Positions 40,311 to 50,086 are shown, counted from the first letter of the stretch. The stretch: DNA of 64,000 bases from Saprospiraceae bacterium (GCA_016710115.1 JADJLN010000001.1:1-64000); one strand, 5' to 3'. Made by a program: numbers and translations. The notes: generated from the sequence alone by a model not told the origin.

Positions 40311-41096
40311 ATGAACTTCTTCCAGAATACAAGTATGTCCTCCCTATTTTCTTTAAACGTGTGGATAAAAGAATGTATTCTGGTTTCGGCCATCTTTTCA
40401 TCGATTCAGGAGGTCGCCTGTCAGGGTATGGTTCTGGTTGATCCAATTGAACGTGAGACCTTCCATTCGTTACTTGTGGATTCACTAGATATTCGCACAG
40501 GTGACATGGTCCTCTTCAAAAGTGTCCACCTGGCTTCCCGGCTGACCCAATTTGGAACGTTTTCTCCTTTTTCCCATTGTGGTATGATACTCCGGGATGA
40601 AGAAGACAACCTGTGGATCACACATGCAACGGACAATAACTATGAAGGCTATATGTTGCCAGTCAAGGACGAACCTGTCCCACGAGGAGGTGTCATCATC
40701 ACCAGGTTGGAGGATTCTTTTTTTCAGAACGGCTATTATCCCAGGATTTACATTTACAAGCTGGATGAAGAACTGGTGCAACGGCCAACATACGATCAGG
40801 TAGAGGCGATGTATCAGAAATACAAACATCATGAATTTGAAGTTTCTGTACTACGCTTTGTACTCGCATCTTTTGACCTGGATCTGTTTCATATTGACCT
40901 GCTTTCGCTGCCTGATCACCCCAAGATCTTTTGTTCAGAATATCAGATCTATCTTCTTGAAGATCTTGGACTGCTGACAGACCCCCTTGAAGCCCCGAAC
41001 GAGTATACTCCAAAAGATATCTCCAATCTGACCTTTTACCGTCGGCTGGCACCTGTTGTTTTCAGGTATTCCTCCGCACGGGCCGAACCTGATTGA
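40311..41096 (+). CDS. YiiX-like permuted NlpC/P60 (papain-fold) hydrolase, exported
   Basis: About 261 residues with an N-terminal hydrophobic export signal (ECILVSAIFSSIQEVACQ). The core matches YiiX/YebB-like circularly permuted NlpC/P60 enzymes: SLDIRTGDMVLFKS, FSPFSHCGMILRD with the catalytic His, and HPKIFCSEYQIYLLEDLG with the catalytic Cys late in the chain. Such proteins are cysteine peptidases or amidases, some acting on cell-wall peptides or lipids. A frame extension to a GTG at 40269 is possible but spoils the signal peptide. Single gene after the TonB receptor. Confidence 0.8.
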   Translation: MNFFQNTSMSSLFSLNVWIKECILVSAIFSSIQEVACQGMVLVDPIERETFHSLLVDSLDIRTGDMVLFKSVHLASRLTQFGTFSPFSHCGMILRDEEDNLWITHATDNNYEGYMLPVKDEPVPRGGVIITRLEDSFFQNGYYPRIYIYKLDEELVQRPTYDQVEAMYQKYKHHEFEVSVLRFVLASFDLDLFHIDLLSLPDHPKIFCSEYQIYLLEDLGLLTDPLEAPNEYTPKDISNLTFYRRLAPVVFRYSSARAEPD

Positions 41097-41316
41097 ACCG
41101 GCCCGAAAGCCGGTTTTACCGCAATCCAGCAGGAAGGAGAGCATGCTCTATCCGTTCATCGGCCCTGTTGTATTGGAATTCTAGGTGAATGCAACGATAT
41201 TTATACGTCAAATCTTTCTTGCCATCAGATTTGATGCCAGGCAACTAAATCCCTTCTTTCGGCATCATGACTAAATGACCACACGTCATACTGCATCTCT
41301 TTCAATCCATCTATCC

Positions 41317-43494
41317 ATGAAAAAACTCTTACCCCTCCTTCTGCTCCTTCTGACAGCCACTGTCGGCATGGCTTACCAGGCGACGATCTTTGGCTATGTC
41401 AAAGAAAGCAATGGCACAGCTGTGCCCAATGTCCCGGTGCTGGTAAAAATCGTGTCCTACAATGCCATAATCGCCTCTCAGACGGTACTAACCCAGAGTA
41501 ACGGGAAGTACATAGCGACCTTTACCATCGATGACAATATCCTGGAAGCCAAGGCGATCATAGAGGTTCAGGATTGCAACAACATCGAACTGAGTAAAAC
41601 GGTGAATTTCTCCAAAACCAATCCCAATGCAGATGCCCATTTCACCTGGTGTGCTGTAGGTTGTGAACTGGAGGTCGGGATCGAGAAAATCAAGAACAAT
41701 AATGGTGTTTATGTGCTCAAAGCATTTGCCAGCGGAGGTACACCCCCGTATCTCTATACCTGGAGCAGCGGTCAGACCACGCAGATCATCGAGATCTCAC
41801 CCAACCACAAAGATTATTGCGTCATCGTCACCGATGCCAATGGTTGCACAGGAAAAGCCTGTTTTGAGGTTGTCAATCAGGAAGACTGTGCAGTAGAGAT
41901 CGAGAAAGTCAACCTGGATAATGCAGGAACCAAGATCAAACTGGTAGCCAGTACCAAAGGAAATGGTCCGTTCACCTATCTGTGGAGCACCGGGGAAACA
42001 ACGCAAAGCATTGTTCCACCTCACTCCGGGACCTATTGCGTGACCATTTCGACCGCAGATGGATGTACAGCTCAGGATTGCATTACGGTGGAGATCAAAA
42101 GCAATCCGGATTGCGGAGTCGAGATTGTCGCCCATTTACAGTCCAATGGTGGATATAAGCTGGAGGCCATTCCCAAAGGCGTAGCGCCATTTACCTATCA
42201 TTGGAGTACGGGGTCAACTGATAAAACCATCCTTGTTGAAAAACCGGGTGAGTATTGTGTCAATGTCACGGATGCCAATGGATGCGAAGCCAAGATCTGT
42301 TATGTGGTGAAAGAAACCAAGGATTGTAGTGTCGAGATTCAGGTCGTCTATGATGGCGGAAAGGCCAAGCTGACAGCGAATGCCAAAGGCACTGCACCAT
42401 TTACCTACCATTGGAGCAATGGAGCAACAACACAAACGATCGTCGTTGAAAAACCGGGAGAGTATTGTGTCAATATTACAGATGCCAATGGATGTGAATC
42501 CAAGGCTTGCGTCACAGTCAAGTTTTCAAATGTTCCGGATTGCAATGTGAAGATCCTGGTTATCAAAACGCTGGATCCATCCATCGTCAAACTGGTAGCA
42601 CTGACCAGCTCCCCGGGGAACTTCCAGTACAAATGGAGCAATGGAGCAACAACGCCAACCATCCTGGTTGAGATCCCGGGTGAATACTGTGTTGTGATTT
42701 ATAACAATGCAGGTTGCGAAGCAAAGGCATGCATCAAGTTGCCGGAGAATAATGGACCGAAGGATTGCGCGGTAGAGATTGTCAAAGTCCCTGCACAGAA
42801 TACCAAGAACATCGTGCTGAAAGCGGTTGCAAAAGGGACTGCCCCGTTCACCTACCATTGGAATACAGGTGCCACGACGCAGAGTATAGAGATTGAAGGA
42901 CCAGGTGAATACTGTGTCAATATTACGGATGCCAATGGTTGTGAATCCAAGACGTGCATCATCATCAAAGACAAGGAAGAGGGCCCGGGTGATTGTGCCG
43001 TTCATATCAAATTGAAGCCGCATAATGTAGCTGGCGCATTCACCCTGGTAGCCGTGACCAAAGGAGTGCCGCCATTCTCCTTCAACTGGTCAACAGGAGC
43101 GACCAGTCAGAGCATCGAGGTGAATGAACCGGGATTATTCTGCGTAACCGTAACCAATGATGAAGGATGTGAAGCAACGGCCTGTATTGAAATCGACAAG
43201 GACGGTGTTACCGGACCCGGACAGAACGAAACCGGATTCAAGGTTCTGGAAACCTATCCGCAACCGGCTATGGGCGAGGTGAATTATAAAGTTTCCATGC
43301 CCTACAGCGGTCCGCTGACCTTCGATATCATCAATATGAACGGGGCACTCGTTCAGTCAGTGGGATTTGACTATCTCGAAGCGGGCGAACATCAGGTGCA
43401 ATTGCCTGTTCAGGATCTCTCTCCCGGTGTGTTTTTCGTGCGTATGAAAACAGATACAGAGCAGGTCCTGTCCAAAGTGATCAAGGCCCAGTAG
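41317..43494 (+). CDS. Cysteine-rich seven-repeat surface protein with T9SS sorting domain
   Basis: 725 residues from the ATG at 41317, which starts a signal peptide (KKLLPLLLLLLTATVGMA). An N-terminal Ig-like domain (GYVKESNGTAVPNVPVLVK) is followed by seven SprB-like repeats of about 70-80 residues. Each has the frame DCxVEI..., PFTYHWSTGATTQ, GEYCVNITDANGCE and AC, giving four cysteines per repeat, probably two disulfides. The end (LETYPQPAMGEVNYKVSMP, LSPGVFFVRMKT, KVIKAQ) is a type A T9SS sorting domain. Likely an adhesin or surface-layer protein. The DNA repeats are similar enough to permit recombination. Confidence 0.9.
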   Translation: MKKLLPLLLLLLTATVGMAYQATIFGYVKESNGTAVPNVPVLVKIVSYNAIIASQTVLTQSNGKYIATFTIDDNILEAKAIIEVQDCNNIELSKTVNFSKTNPNADAHFTWCAVGCELEVGIEKIKNNNGVYVLKAFASGGTPPYLYTWSSGQTTQIIEISPNHKDYCVIVTDANGCTGKACFEVVNQEDCAVEIEKVNLDNAGTKIKLVASTKGNGPFTYLWSTGETTQSIVPPHSGTYCVTISTADGCTAQDCITVEIKSNPDCGVEIVAHLQSNGGYKLEAIPKGVAPFTYHWSTGSTDKTILVEKPGEYCVNVTDANGCEAKICYVVKETKDCSVEIQVVYDGGKAKLTANAKGTAPFTYHWSNGATTQTIVVEKPGEYCVNITDANGCESKACVTVKFSNVPDCNVKILVIKTLDPSIVKLVALTSSPGNFQYKWSNGATTPTILVEIPGEYCVVIYNNAGCEAKACIKLPENNGPKDCAVEIVKVPAQNTKNIVLKAVAKGTAPFTYHWNTGATTQSIEIEGPGEYCVNITDANGCESKTCIIIKDKEEGPGDCAVHIKLKPHNVAGAFTLVAVTKGVPPFSFNWSTGATSQSIEVNEPGLFCVTVTNDEGCEATACIEIDKDGVTGPGQNETGFKVLETYPQPAMGEVNYKVSMPYSGPLTFDIINMNGALVQSVGFDYLEAGEHQVQLPVQDLSPGVFFVRMKTDTEQVLSKVIKAQ

Positions 43495-43518
43495 TTCAGG
43501 AAATAACTTGTTCAAAAG

Positions 43519-43565
43519 GCCCGCCTTTTTCATGTTTACGAACATGAGGAGGCGGGCTTTTTTTA
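43519..43565 (+). terminator. Intrinsic terminator of the repeat surface protein
   Basis: GCCCGCC at 43519-43525 pairs with GGCGGGC at 43551-43557; an inner CATGTT/AACATG extends the stem; an eight-T tract follows to 43565. Confidence 0.9.
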
Positions 43566-43952
43566 TGCTTATCGAAAGTATAAGAAAATTCCAAAAATAA
43601 AATGGCTGGCTCCAAACCCTCCTGCCGGCGAGGCAGGGAAGCACCAAACACAAAATTCCAATGTTCGAAATGAATGGATTGTGTGAATAATTCTTCCGCC
43701 TCCCAATGTTCCAGAATTACATTTCACCACTAAGTCACTGAGGTCAGGGTAGTCGTGAATGACAAAGATTGCAAGAGGGGTCAAATTTTACTAAAGTGTG
43801 AATTCCTTCACGAAGAGATTTTAGATGTTTGATTTCTTAGTGAGCTGCTCCCTACTTCAGCACTCTTTGGTTCTCTTGAAAGCCACCCAAGCCACCACGA
43901 TAAAATTATTATTTACCAGGTGGTAAAATCCACACAAAAACCAGATCTTAAA
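43566..43952. other. Gene-free stretch
   Basis: Contains GCCGGCGAGGCAGG (shared with other intergenic repeats here) and otherwise no gene, array or convincing hairpin. Confidence 0.45.
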
Positions 43953-44022
43953 TTTCCGCTTTCCGCTTTCCGCTTTCCGCTTTCCGCTTTCCGCTTTCCG
44001 CTTTCCGCTTTCCGCTTTCCGC
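43953..44022 (+). repeat. Ten perfect tandem heptamers TTTCCGC
   Basis: Ten uninterrupted copies of TTTCCGC, followed by a broken unit and further CTTTCCGC and TTCCGCC variants up to about 44135. The T in the heptamer keeps one strand purine-only except for the C/G step. No coding role. Confidence 0.95.
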
Positions 44023-44041
44023 TTTCCTGGCGCTTTCCGCC

Positions 44042-44111
44042 CCCGGACGATTCCGCTTTAAAAGCGGAATGTCCGGATCCGGACATGGTGCCGAAAGCAC
44101 CATCGTCCGGG
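44042..44111. repeat. Nested three-hairpin (cruciform-like) element, copy 2
   Basis: A perfect 10-bp outer stem (CCCGGACGAT at 44042-44051 with ATCGTCCGGG at 44102-44111) encloses TTCCGCTTT/AAAGCGGAA (44051-44069), the palindrome TGTCCGGATCCGGACA (44070-44085) and TGGTGC/GCACCA (44086-44102). The order and central GGATCC palindrome match the element at 33648-33716 while the other stems differ on both sides. Confidence 0.65.
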
Positions 44112-44229
44112 TTCCGCCTTCCGCCTTCCGCTTTCCCTGCCTCGCCGGCAGGCAGGCGCCTACCGATTTACTCGAAATAACTCAATATCGAAATAACTCA
44201 ATATCGAAATAACAATTTCTAAAACCAGT

Positions 44230-45189
44230 CTACATCATAATCACCACATTTCCTGTTTTCTGACCCGATTCAACATACGTAGTCGCTGCAACAATATCAT
44301 GCAGTGAATATTCCCGATCAATGACTGGTTTGAATAAACCCTTTTCAGCCAGTTCGCGGATATACAATACATCCGACCGATCGATCGAGGGTATTGGAAA
44401 CAACACTTTCCGACCTTTCAGCAGGGGAGTGAACAAGGCGTAAAAAATATTTGCACCTCGTTTACCCAACTCCGTGGAGATATAAATGCCCTTCGGTTTG
44501 AGCAGGGGTTTACATTGGCCGAAAGAGCTTTTTCCAACGGCATCAAAAATGAAGTCAAAGACCTGGTCGGTGCGTGTATAGTCATCGGTTTGATAATCAA
44601 TGACGACATCTGCTCCCAAACTGCGGACCAGGTCCACATTTTTTGTGTTGCAGACGGCTGTGACGCGGGCACCCACATGTTTGAGTAGGGGGACAGCGGC
44701 GGATCCGATGGCTCCTGTAGCACCGTACACCATCACGTCCTGGCCGGGTTGGACATTGGCCGCCCGGATATCGCACAACGCATAATGTGCCCCTTCCAAC
44801 AGCGGAGCGGCTTCCTTATACGTGAGCGTAGATGGGATAATGGCGATTGCTTCGTTTTCGGCAATGACCAGAAATTCGGCATGTCCGCCAAATCGTTCGT
44901 CATTGTACCCGAACACCCGATCACCTGGCGAAAACGAAGTGACCTCTGATCCGATAGCTTCGACATCTCCCGCAAATTCGTTTCCCAACACAGTGTATTT
45001 GGGACGAAGGAGTCCACTCCAGAAGCGGGAGATAAAATATTCTGCACTTCGAAACCCACAATCCGTCCGATTGACCGTTGTGGCCTGAACCCTGACTAAT
45101 ATCTCGTTCGGTTTGGGTTGGGGACTCTCGATGTCAACGATGCGGATCACTTCCGGTGGGCCGTATTTGGTGTATTGTGCTGCTTTCAT
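44230..45189 (-). CDS. Zinc-independent MDR oxidoreductase (quinone oxidoreductase-like)
   Basis: NAD(P)H-dependent medium-chain dehydrogenase/reductase of the quinone oxidoreductase group. 319 residues: N-terminal MKAAQYTKYGPPEVIRI, substrate-domain motif VLGNEFAGDVEAIGSEV, nucleotide-binding VYGATGAIGSAAVPLLK and SLGADVVIDYQ. The catalytic-zinc ligands of alcohol dehydrogenases are not present. The ATG at 45189 is chosen because the family start is there and a TATATTTG promoter box lies inside the longer frame. Confidence 0.88.
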   Translation of the reverse strand: MKAAQYTKYGPPEVIRIVDIESPQPKPNEILVRVQATTVNRTDCGFRSAEYFISRFWSGLLRPKYTVLGNEFAGDVEAIGSEVTSFSPGDRVFGYNDERFGGHAEFLVIAENEAIAIIPSTLTYKEAAPLLEGAHYALCDIRAANVQPGQDVMVYGATGAIGSAAVPLLKHVGARVTAVCNTKNVDLVRSLGADVVIDYQTDDYTRTDQVFDFIFDAVGKSSFGQCKPLLKPKGIYISTELGKRGANIFYALFTPLLKGRKVLFPIPSIDRSDVLYIRELAEKGLFKPVIDREYSLHDIVAATTYVESGQKTGNVVIMM

Positions 45190-45233
45190 CTTGGAATGGA
45201 CTTGAGTAGGGGAGAAAAAAGGAGTAACACCGT

Positions 45234-45241
45234 CAAATATA
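45234..45241 (-). promoter_or_regulatory. Promoter -7 element for the MDR oxidoreductase
   Basis: Minus-strand TATATTTG, perfect match, 44 nt before the ATG at 45189. Confidence 0.5.
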
Positions 45242-45377
45242 CCGGCAGCAAAGGGATCTGGACTGGCTTGTTCGACCAACAGCACCATGTCTTCGCCGAG
45301 GGATGTGATCAACATGATCGGATGAATGAAAATGGGATGGATCAGAACATAAACGCCATCCGGATGCGCCGGGAAAC

Positions 45378-45409
45378 AAAAAAGGTCCTCCAGATGGAAG
45401 ACCTTTTTT
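45378..45409 (-). terminator. Intrinsic terminator of tRNA-Val, bidirectional in form
   Basis: AAAAAAGGTC-TCC pairs with GGA-GACCTTTTTT around an ATCT loop with one mismatch. The poly-A and poly-T flanks let it work on both strands; it lies 5 nt past the tRNA 3' end. Confidence 0.85.
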
Positions 45410-45414
45410 CAGGG

Positions 45415-45489
45415 TGGGCCCAGAAGGATTCGAACCTCCGACCCCCTCGGTGTAAACGAGGTGCTCTGAACCAGCTGAGCTATGAGCCC
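45415..45489 (-). tRNA. tRNA-Val, anticodon TAC
   Basis: 75 nt reading GGGCTCATAGCTCAGCTGG at the 5' end with an intact D arm, an anticodon stem CCTCG/CGAGG with loop TTTACAC (anticodon at 45454-45452), T arm GGTTCGAATCC and a 7-bp acceptor stem with one G-T pair. Discriminator base A at 45415; CCA is not encoded. Stands alone between its own promoter and terminator. Confidence 0.97.
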
Positions 45490-45525
45490 TGTGAATAACC
45501 TTCACCCTTTTGATGAAAGCGAGGG

Positions 45526-45556
45526 CAAAGATAAGTTTCCCACGGATATGAAGCAA
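45526..45556 (-). promoter_or_regulatory. Promoter of tRNA-Val
   Basis: On the minus strand TTG (45556-45554), 20 nt, then TATCTTTG (45533-45526): a complete Bacteroidota promoter 36 nt before the mature tRNA 5' end. Confidence 0.75.
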
Positions 45557-45632
45557 CCTATGATAAAAAATATCCATGGATGTATCAAATTTGCAAGGAT
45601 TCCCGTTCTAGTGCACAGATCCCCCTTTTCTG

Positions 45633-48262
45633 ATGGCTTTGATTCGGTACATGACCTGGGCAAAGCGCCTCTCTATCTTTCTCGTCCTGCTTTTTATAAG
45701 CCTCTATCTGCTTGCCTGGATCTTTGAAGACAAGCTGGGAAAGATGGCCCTCGCTCTGGTCAGGGAGGAGATTACCACCGAAGTACAGGTAGGCGATTTT
45801 CATCTGTCTTTTATCCGCGCCTTCCCGCGGATACGCGGCGCATTCCGACAGGTCTATGTCCAGGGATCGGATGGCGACACCCTGATGCTGTGCCAGACGC
45901 TCGGCCTGCACATGGGTTGGTCTACTCTATGGTCAGAAGAAGTGTCGCTGGATGCACTCATCATTGAAGAAGGGCGCCTCAACATTCATCTGGACAAAAA
46001 GGGGAAGGGCAACTACGACATATTCAAGCCCTCAGCTGATGAGGAGGATTCGGCCATTCGGCTCAATCTGCGAAAAGCACATATCCAGGATCTGCGGGTA
46101 CACTTCCAGGACGACCAGGGAGACATCCTGGTTGACTATCAGATCGATGATGCCCTGGTGCAGGGGAAATGGCTTTCGAATACCATCAAACTGGAGGAAG
46201 AACTGGAGGGCACCCTGGTTATGCTGAAATCCGGTAAAGACACCCTCATTGCCGATCTCCCCCTGAATGCCTATGGCCCACTGCAGATCAATCTCAAGAC
46301 GAACAGCTATGACCTGGCGGGCACAGAATTGCAACTGGACGAAGTCAGGTCTACCTTGAAAGGCAAATGGGAGCTCGATGAAAAAGGCACATGGCTCGAC
46401 CTCACACTGCTGTCGAAAGATCAGCACATGGCCGGCTTATGGTCTCTGGTCACCAAACAGGTTGCCCTTTCCGGCGAACCCCTAAACCTGTCAGGACAGG
46501 CAGATCTTGAAATCCGGTAAAGGGTATGGTCAAAGGGAATACATATCCCGAATTCACAGCCAGTCTGGACTGGTCGGAAGGTCAGATCAAACGGGGTGGA
46601 GGGCAACTGGATGATATCCGTCTCCAGGTAGACTGGTCACAACCTGCAGGCCGACAGTCAGACAATGCGGTCGTCACGATTCGGTCCATGGATGCATCCT
46701 ATGCCGGTGAGCCACTTCATGTAGCAGGCACCATTCGTCAGATGAAGGACCCGATCGTGGATCTTAAAGCACATGGCAGTATACCCATGGCTCTGCTTCA
46801 AACAGAATGGGTCAGTGGAAAAGAGGGAGTGATCCGGTTTCATGATGTGGTCATTCAAGGGAAGCTCAGCCGGAACGATCTGCAGGCCAGCGGTCGAGCG
46901 ATGCTGGAAGAAATTCTGCTCACCTACCAGGAGGATGAGATCCGGATCCCATCCGGCAGTCTGCAATTGCAGCAGGATGAACTGGGTGTGCGTCAATTAC
47001 ATGTGGTACTGGCAAAAAATGCCCTGGTTCTGGATGGCGATGTGCAGGGCTTTCTGGCCCAGTTCCGGGACCAGGTGGCACCGGTCGCGATCCGGTTTGA
47101 TGGCCAGGTCCAATCCGACAGACTGGATGCGTTTGCGTTAATGGAACAGTTTCAGAAATGGCAACAGAACCAACCGGCTTCCCGGCCTTCCGCGCATTCG
47201 GATACACCTTCACCTGCCTTTACCAGATACAATGGAACCCTCCATGCCCGTATCGGGCAATTTGTCTGGCAGGATATCGAAGGCCGCGACTTTACCGGAA
47301 GTGTCGCCCTGGATGGCCGGACCATGTTGATCAGCGGGGATGCCGCTGCAATGGGCGGCACGCTGAATCTGGAAGGGGAACTCAATTGGGGACAGAAAAC
47401 AGTGTGGGAAGGGGCGCTGACCTGCGAAGAAGTCGAAGTGGAAGAAGCCTTCCGCCAATGCCACAATTTTGGGCAGACATTCATCACTGGACAACAGATC
47501 AAGGGTTCACTGAGTACACAATTACTCTTTAGTGCAGAATGGGATGGACAAGGAAAATTCATTCCAGAAGCTTTGCATGTTTATTCCGCCATTCAAATTG
47601 AAGATGGCGAGTTGAAAGGCCTGGACGTCCTGGAATCATTTTCGGATTTTATCCATGTCAAAGACCTCAAACATGTGCGCTTCAGCACACTTCAGAATTA
47701 TCTGGAAGTGATCGATGGCATGGTCTATCTGCCCAAGATGACCATTGAATCCAATGCACTGGTCCTCGATGTGACCGGATTTCACGGCTTCAACCAGAAC
47801 ATCGATTATGGTTTGCGGGTGGATGCCGGACAGGTACTGATCAACAAGATCACCCGGCATGATGCTTCCCTGACACCAAAACCCGCACGCCAGAACGGGT
47901 GGTTCAACCTGTATTATCACCTGACCGGAAATGTTGACAACTACACCTATAAATCCGACCGGGAAAGGGTCAGGGAAGATTTTGCGCGCAGCCAGTTTCA
48001 TCGAAAGCGGATCCGGGCCGTTCTGGAATCCGAATTTGGTCGCATCCTGTTTGAAGATGAACCGGAAGCAGAAGCCCCGGTAGCCGAACGACCGTTCCAG
48101 ACAGGAATTGGCACTTCTGTTCAACAGGCCTTGCGGCCACGGGAAGGAGGCATCCAACCCCGACTGACAAAACCTGATCATCGGCCATCGCCGACAAAAG
48201 AGAGCGAGTACCTCGAAGACTTCGAAATCGAAGGCGGCGGGGCGAAGAAAAAACGGGATTAA
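45633..48262 (+). CDS. AsmA-like envelope protein (one frameshift)
   Basis: About 876 residues after repair. One N-terminal membrane helix (LSIFLVLLFISLYLLAWIF), then a long beta-rich periplasmic region typical of AsmA/TamB-like proteins: DALIIEEGRLNIHLDKKG, YDLAGTELQLDEVRSTL and the C-terminal FLEVIDGMVYLPKMTIESN-like segment (YLEVIDGMVYLPKMTIE). These proteins form hydrophobic grooves that bridge membranes for lipid transport or affect outer-membrane assembly. The frame breaks at the GG of 46516-46517: CGGTAAAGGG needs one more G to read IRVKGMVKGNTYPEF. The charged tail (SEYLEDFEIEGGGAKKKRD) is low complexity. Follows tRNA-Val divergently. Confidence 0.85.
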
Positions 48263-48593
48263 GTTCCATTCTCTTCTCGTGTAGTCAAGCTGAGCGTTTC
48301 ATTTATGGATATCCACTTGACTGTATTTCGAGTGGGTGTGTTGGAAGGAAAGGGGTTATTTCGAGGAATGAAGGGAAAAGCTGGTCATCCACTCTAGTTT
48401 TAGACCCCTGGCTACCATAGGTGTCCTACCCTGAAATAAGTTGACCGTTTTTGAGCGGTAATTGCGAACAGCGAACGGCGAAAAGCCAGTCGAGAAGGAT
48501 GGAGTCGCGGAGCAGGTTATGAGGTTATGAGTTTGGAGGGATATTTCGATTTCTCCATAGAACCTGCTTGACACTTGCGAATTAGATTTCAGT
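48263..48593. other. Gene-free stretch
   Basis: No gene or hairpin recognised. It leads into the repeat block below and shares short motifs with it (GCGAACGGCGAAAAGC). Confidence 0.4.
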
Positions 48594-49125
48594 GCCAATA
48601 CCCAATACCCAATACCCAATACCCAATACCCATTACCCCCTCCAACCGGATCCCGCATCTGGTTTTCAGTGAATTGCGAAAAGCGAATGGCCCCGAGTGC
48701 TCGGGGGCGAACGGCTGTGCTAACCTCCCTCCTGCGGCGGACAGGCATCCCCCGCCTTCTCCTTTCAAGGAGAAGGAGCTTGAGTTTCACCGGAGTCGGA
48801 ATATGTATTCCAGTGCCATTACCCATTACCCAATACCCATTACCCAATACCCAATACCCATTACCCCCTCCAACCGGATCCCGCATCTGGTTTTCAGTGA
48901 ATTGCGAAAGCGAATGGCCCCTGAGTGCTCGGGGGCGAACGGCTGTGCTAACCTCCCTCCTGCGGCGGACAGGCATCCCCCGCCTTCTCCTTTCAAGGAG
49001 AAGGAGCTTGAGTTTCACCGGAGTCGGAATATTTATTCCAGTGCCATTACCCATTACCCAATACCCAATACCCAATACCCAATACCCATTACCCCCTCCA
49101 ACCGAACCCTGCATCTGATTCTTCC
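48594..49125. repeat. 228-bp repeat, two full copies and a partial third, with CCCAATA arrays
   Basis: TCCAACCGGATCCCGCATCTG begins copies at 48641 and 48869, and a shorter third at 49097, both periods 228 bp. Each unit carries CCCCGAGTGCTCGGGG or a variant (48691-48706, 48918-48935), GGCGGACAGGCATCCC, CTTCTCC/GGAGAAG hairpin arms and a closing CCCATTACCCAATACC array. Open frames on both strands across it are translated repeat. Confidence 0.9.
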
Positions 49126-49165
49126 ACAAACAGCTAACCTCGGTTTCAATTTCAAAAGAATGCTG

Positions 49166-50086
49166 CTAGGGAATCCGCACCCGTTTTCGTTTTTTCAAAT
49201 AATCACGATTCACCAAATAGACACCTCCCAGAATAAGCAGACTGGCGATGCCGACCTGGCTATCCAGTCGTTCGTCAAGAATGGCCCATCCGACAACCAG
49301 GGCGATCAGGGGATTGATATAGGAATAGATCGACACGATCGTGGCCGGCATATGCGCCAGGGAGTACATGTAGGCTGTATAAGCGATCAGAGATCCCATG
49401 ATGACCAGATACACCATGGCCCAGCTGACCTCTGGCGTCCATCGTGCAGTCGACCAATCTTCCAGAGGCCCGCTGATGATCAGCGTCAGACATCCTCCCG
49501 CCAGCATTTGTACACCGGCATTCAGCAGGACGGGATAGGTCCACGTTTTGGTTTTGGAGATCAGCGATCCGTAAGCCCAGCCAGTCATGGCAATCAGCAG
49601 GAAGAGAAGGCCCCAGACATAATGGGAGTCAGCCGTGATCCGTAATTCATCCCAACTCATGTAGGCAATTCCGGACATCCCCAGGACGATCCCCAGGATA
49701 CCGTTGCGTGTCGGTTTGTCATCACTGCGCATGAGGACGTTGAGCACCACAATCAGGAGGGGTAAAGCGGCGGAAAACAACGCTGAAATACCGGATTCCA
49801 GATACCGGAGAGCGACGAGGCTCAAGCCGTTCCCGATCGACAGCATAAAAAAACCGATGCCGGCCTGGAAGCGGAAATAGGCCTTGTCTTTCCAGGGGAC
49901 AGCACCGCGCAATAAAAACCAGCTCAGGATCAACAGACCGGCGATGATCTGGCGAAGAGCCGAAAAAAGGAGTGGCGGGACTTCACTGACACCCACCTTG
50001 TTGGCCAGGTAGGTTGTGCCCCAAATCACACAGACTGCAGCCAGTGCCAGCCAGGCTTTAAGCGGGTAGGATGAGGCAGCAGCCAT
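49166..50086 (-). CDS. EamA/DMT-superfamily transporter
   Basis: 306 residues with ten predicted membrane helices in two EamA halves (about 15-145 and 160-300). The first starts WLALAAVCVIWGTTYLANKVG and the second WGLLFLLIAMTGWAYGSLIS; both end with the typical GY-rich pore helices (LRYLESGISALFSAALPLL and ATIVSIYSYINPLIALVVGW). Drug/metabolite exporters of this type move amino acids, nucleosides or small organic molecules; the substrate is unknown. ATG at 50086 follows GACCTTTG, one mismatch from a -7 box, by 7 nt. Confidence 0.9.
   Translation of the reverse strand: MAAASSYPLKAWLALAAVCVIWGTTYLANKVGVSEVPPLLFSALRQIIAGLLILSWFLLRGAVPWKDKAYFRFQAGIGFFMLSIGNGLSLVALRYLESGISALFSAALPLLIVVLNVLMRSDDKPTRNGILGIVLGMSGIAYMSWDELRITADSHYVWGLLFLLIAMTGWAYGSLISKTKTWTYPVLLNAGVQMLAGGCLTLIISGPLEDWSTARWTPEVSWAMVYLVIMGSLIAYTAYMYSLAHMPATIVSIYSYINPLIALVVGWAILDERLDSQVGIASLLILGGVYLVNRDYLKKRKRVRIP

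Noticed and set aside
44042..44111. tRNA-like gene
   Set aside because: The cloverleaf-like fold lacks an anticodon arm and the conserved T and D loop bases.
48356..49645. Long frames on both strands through the 228-bp repeats
   Set aside because: Products are runs of translated heptamers (GYWVLGIGYWVM type); not proteins.
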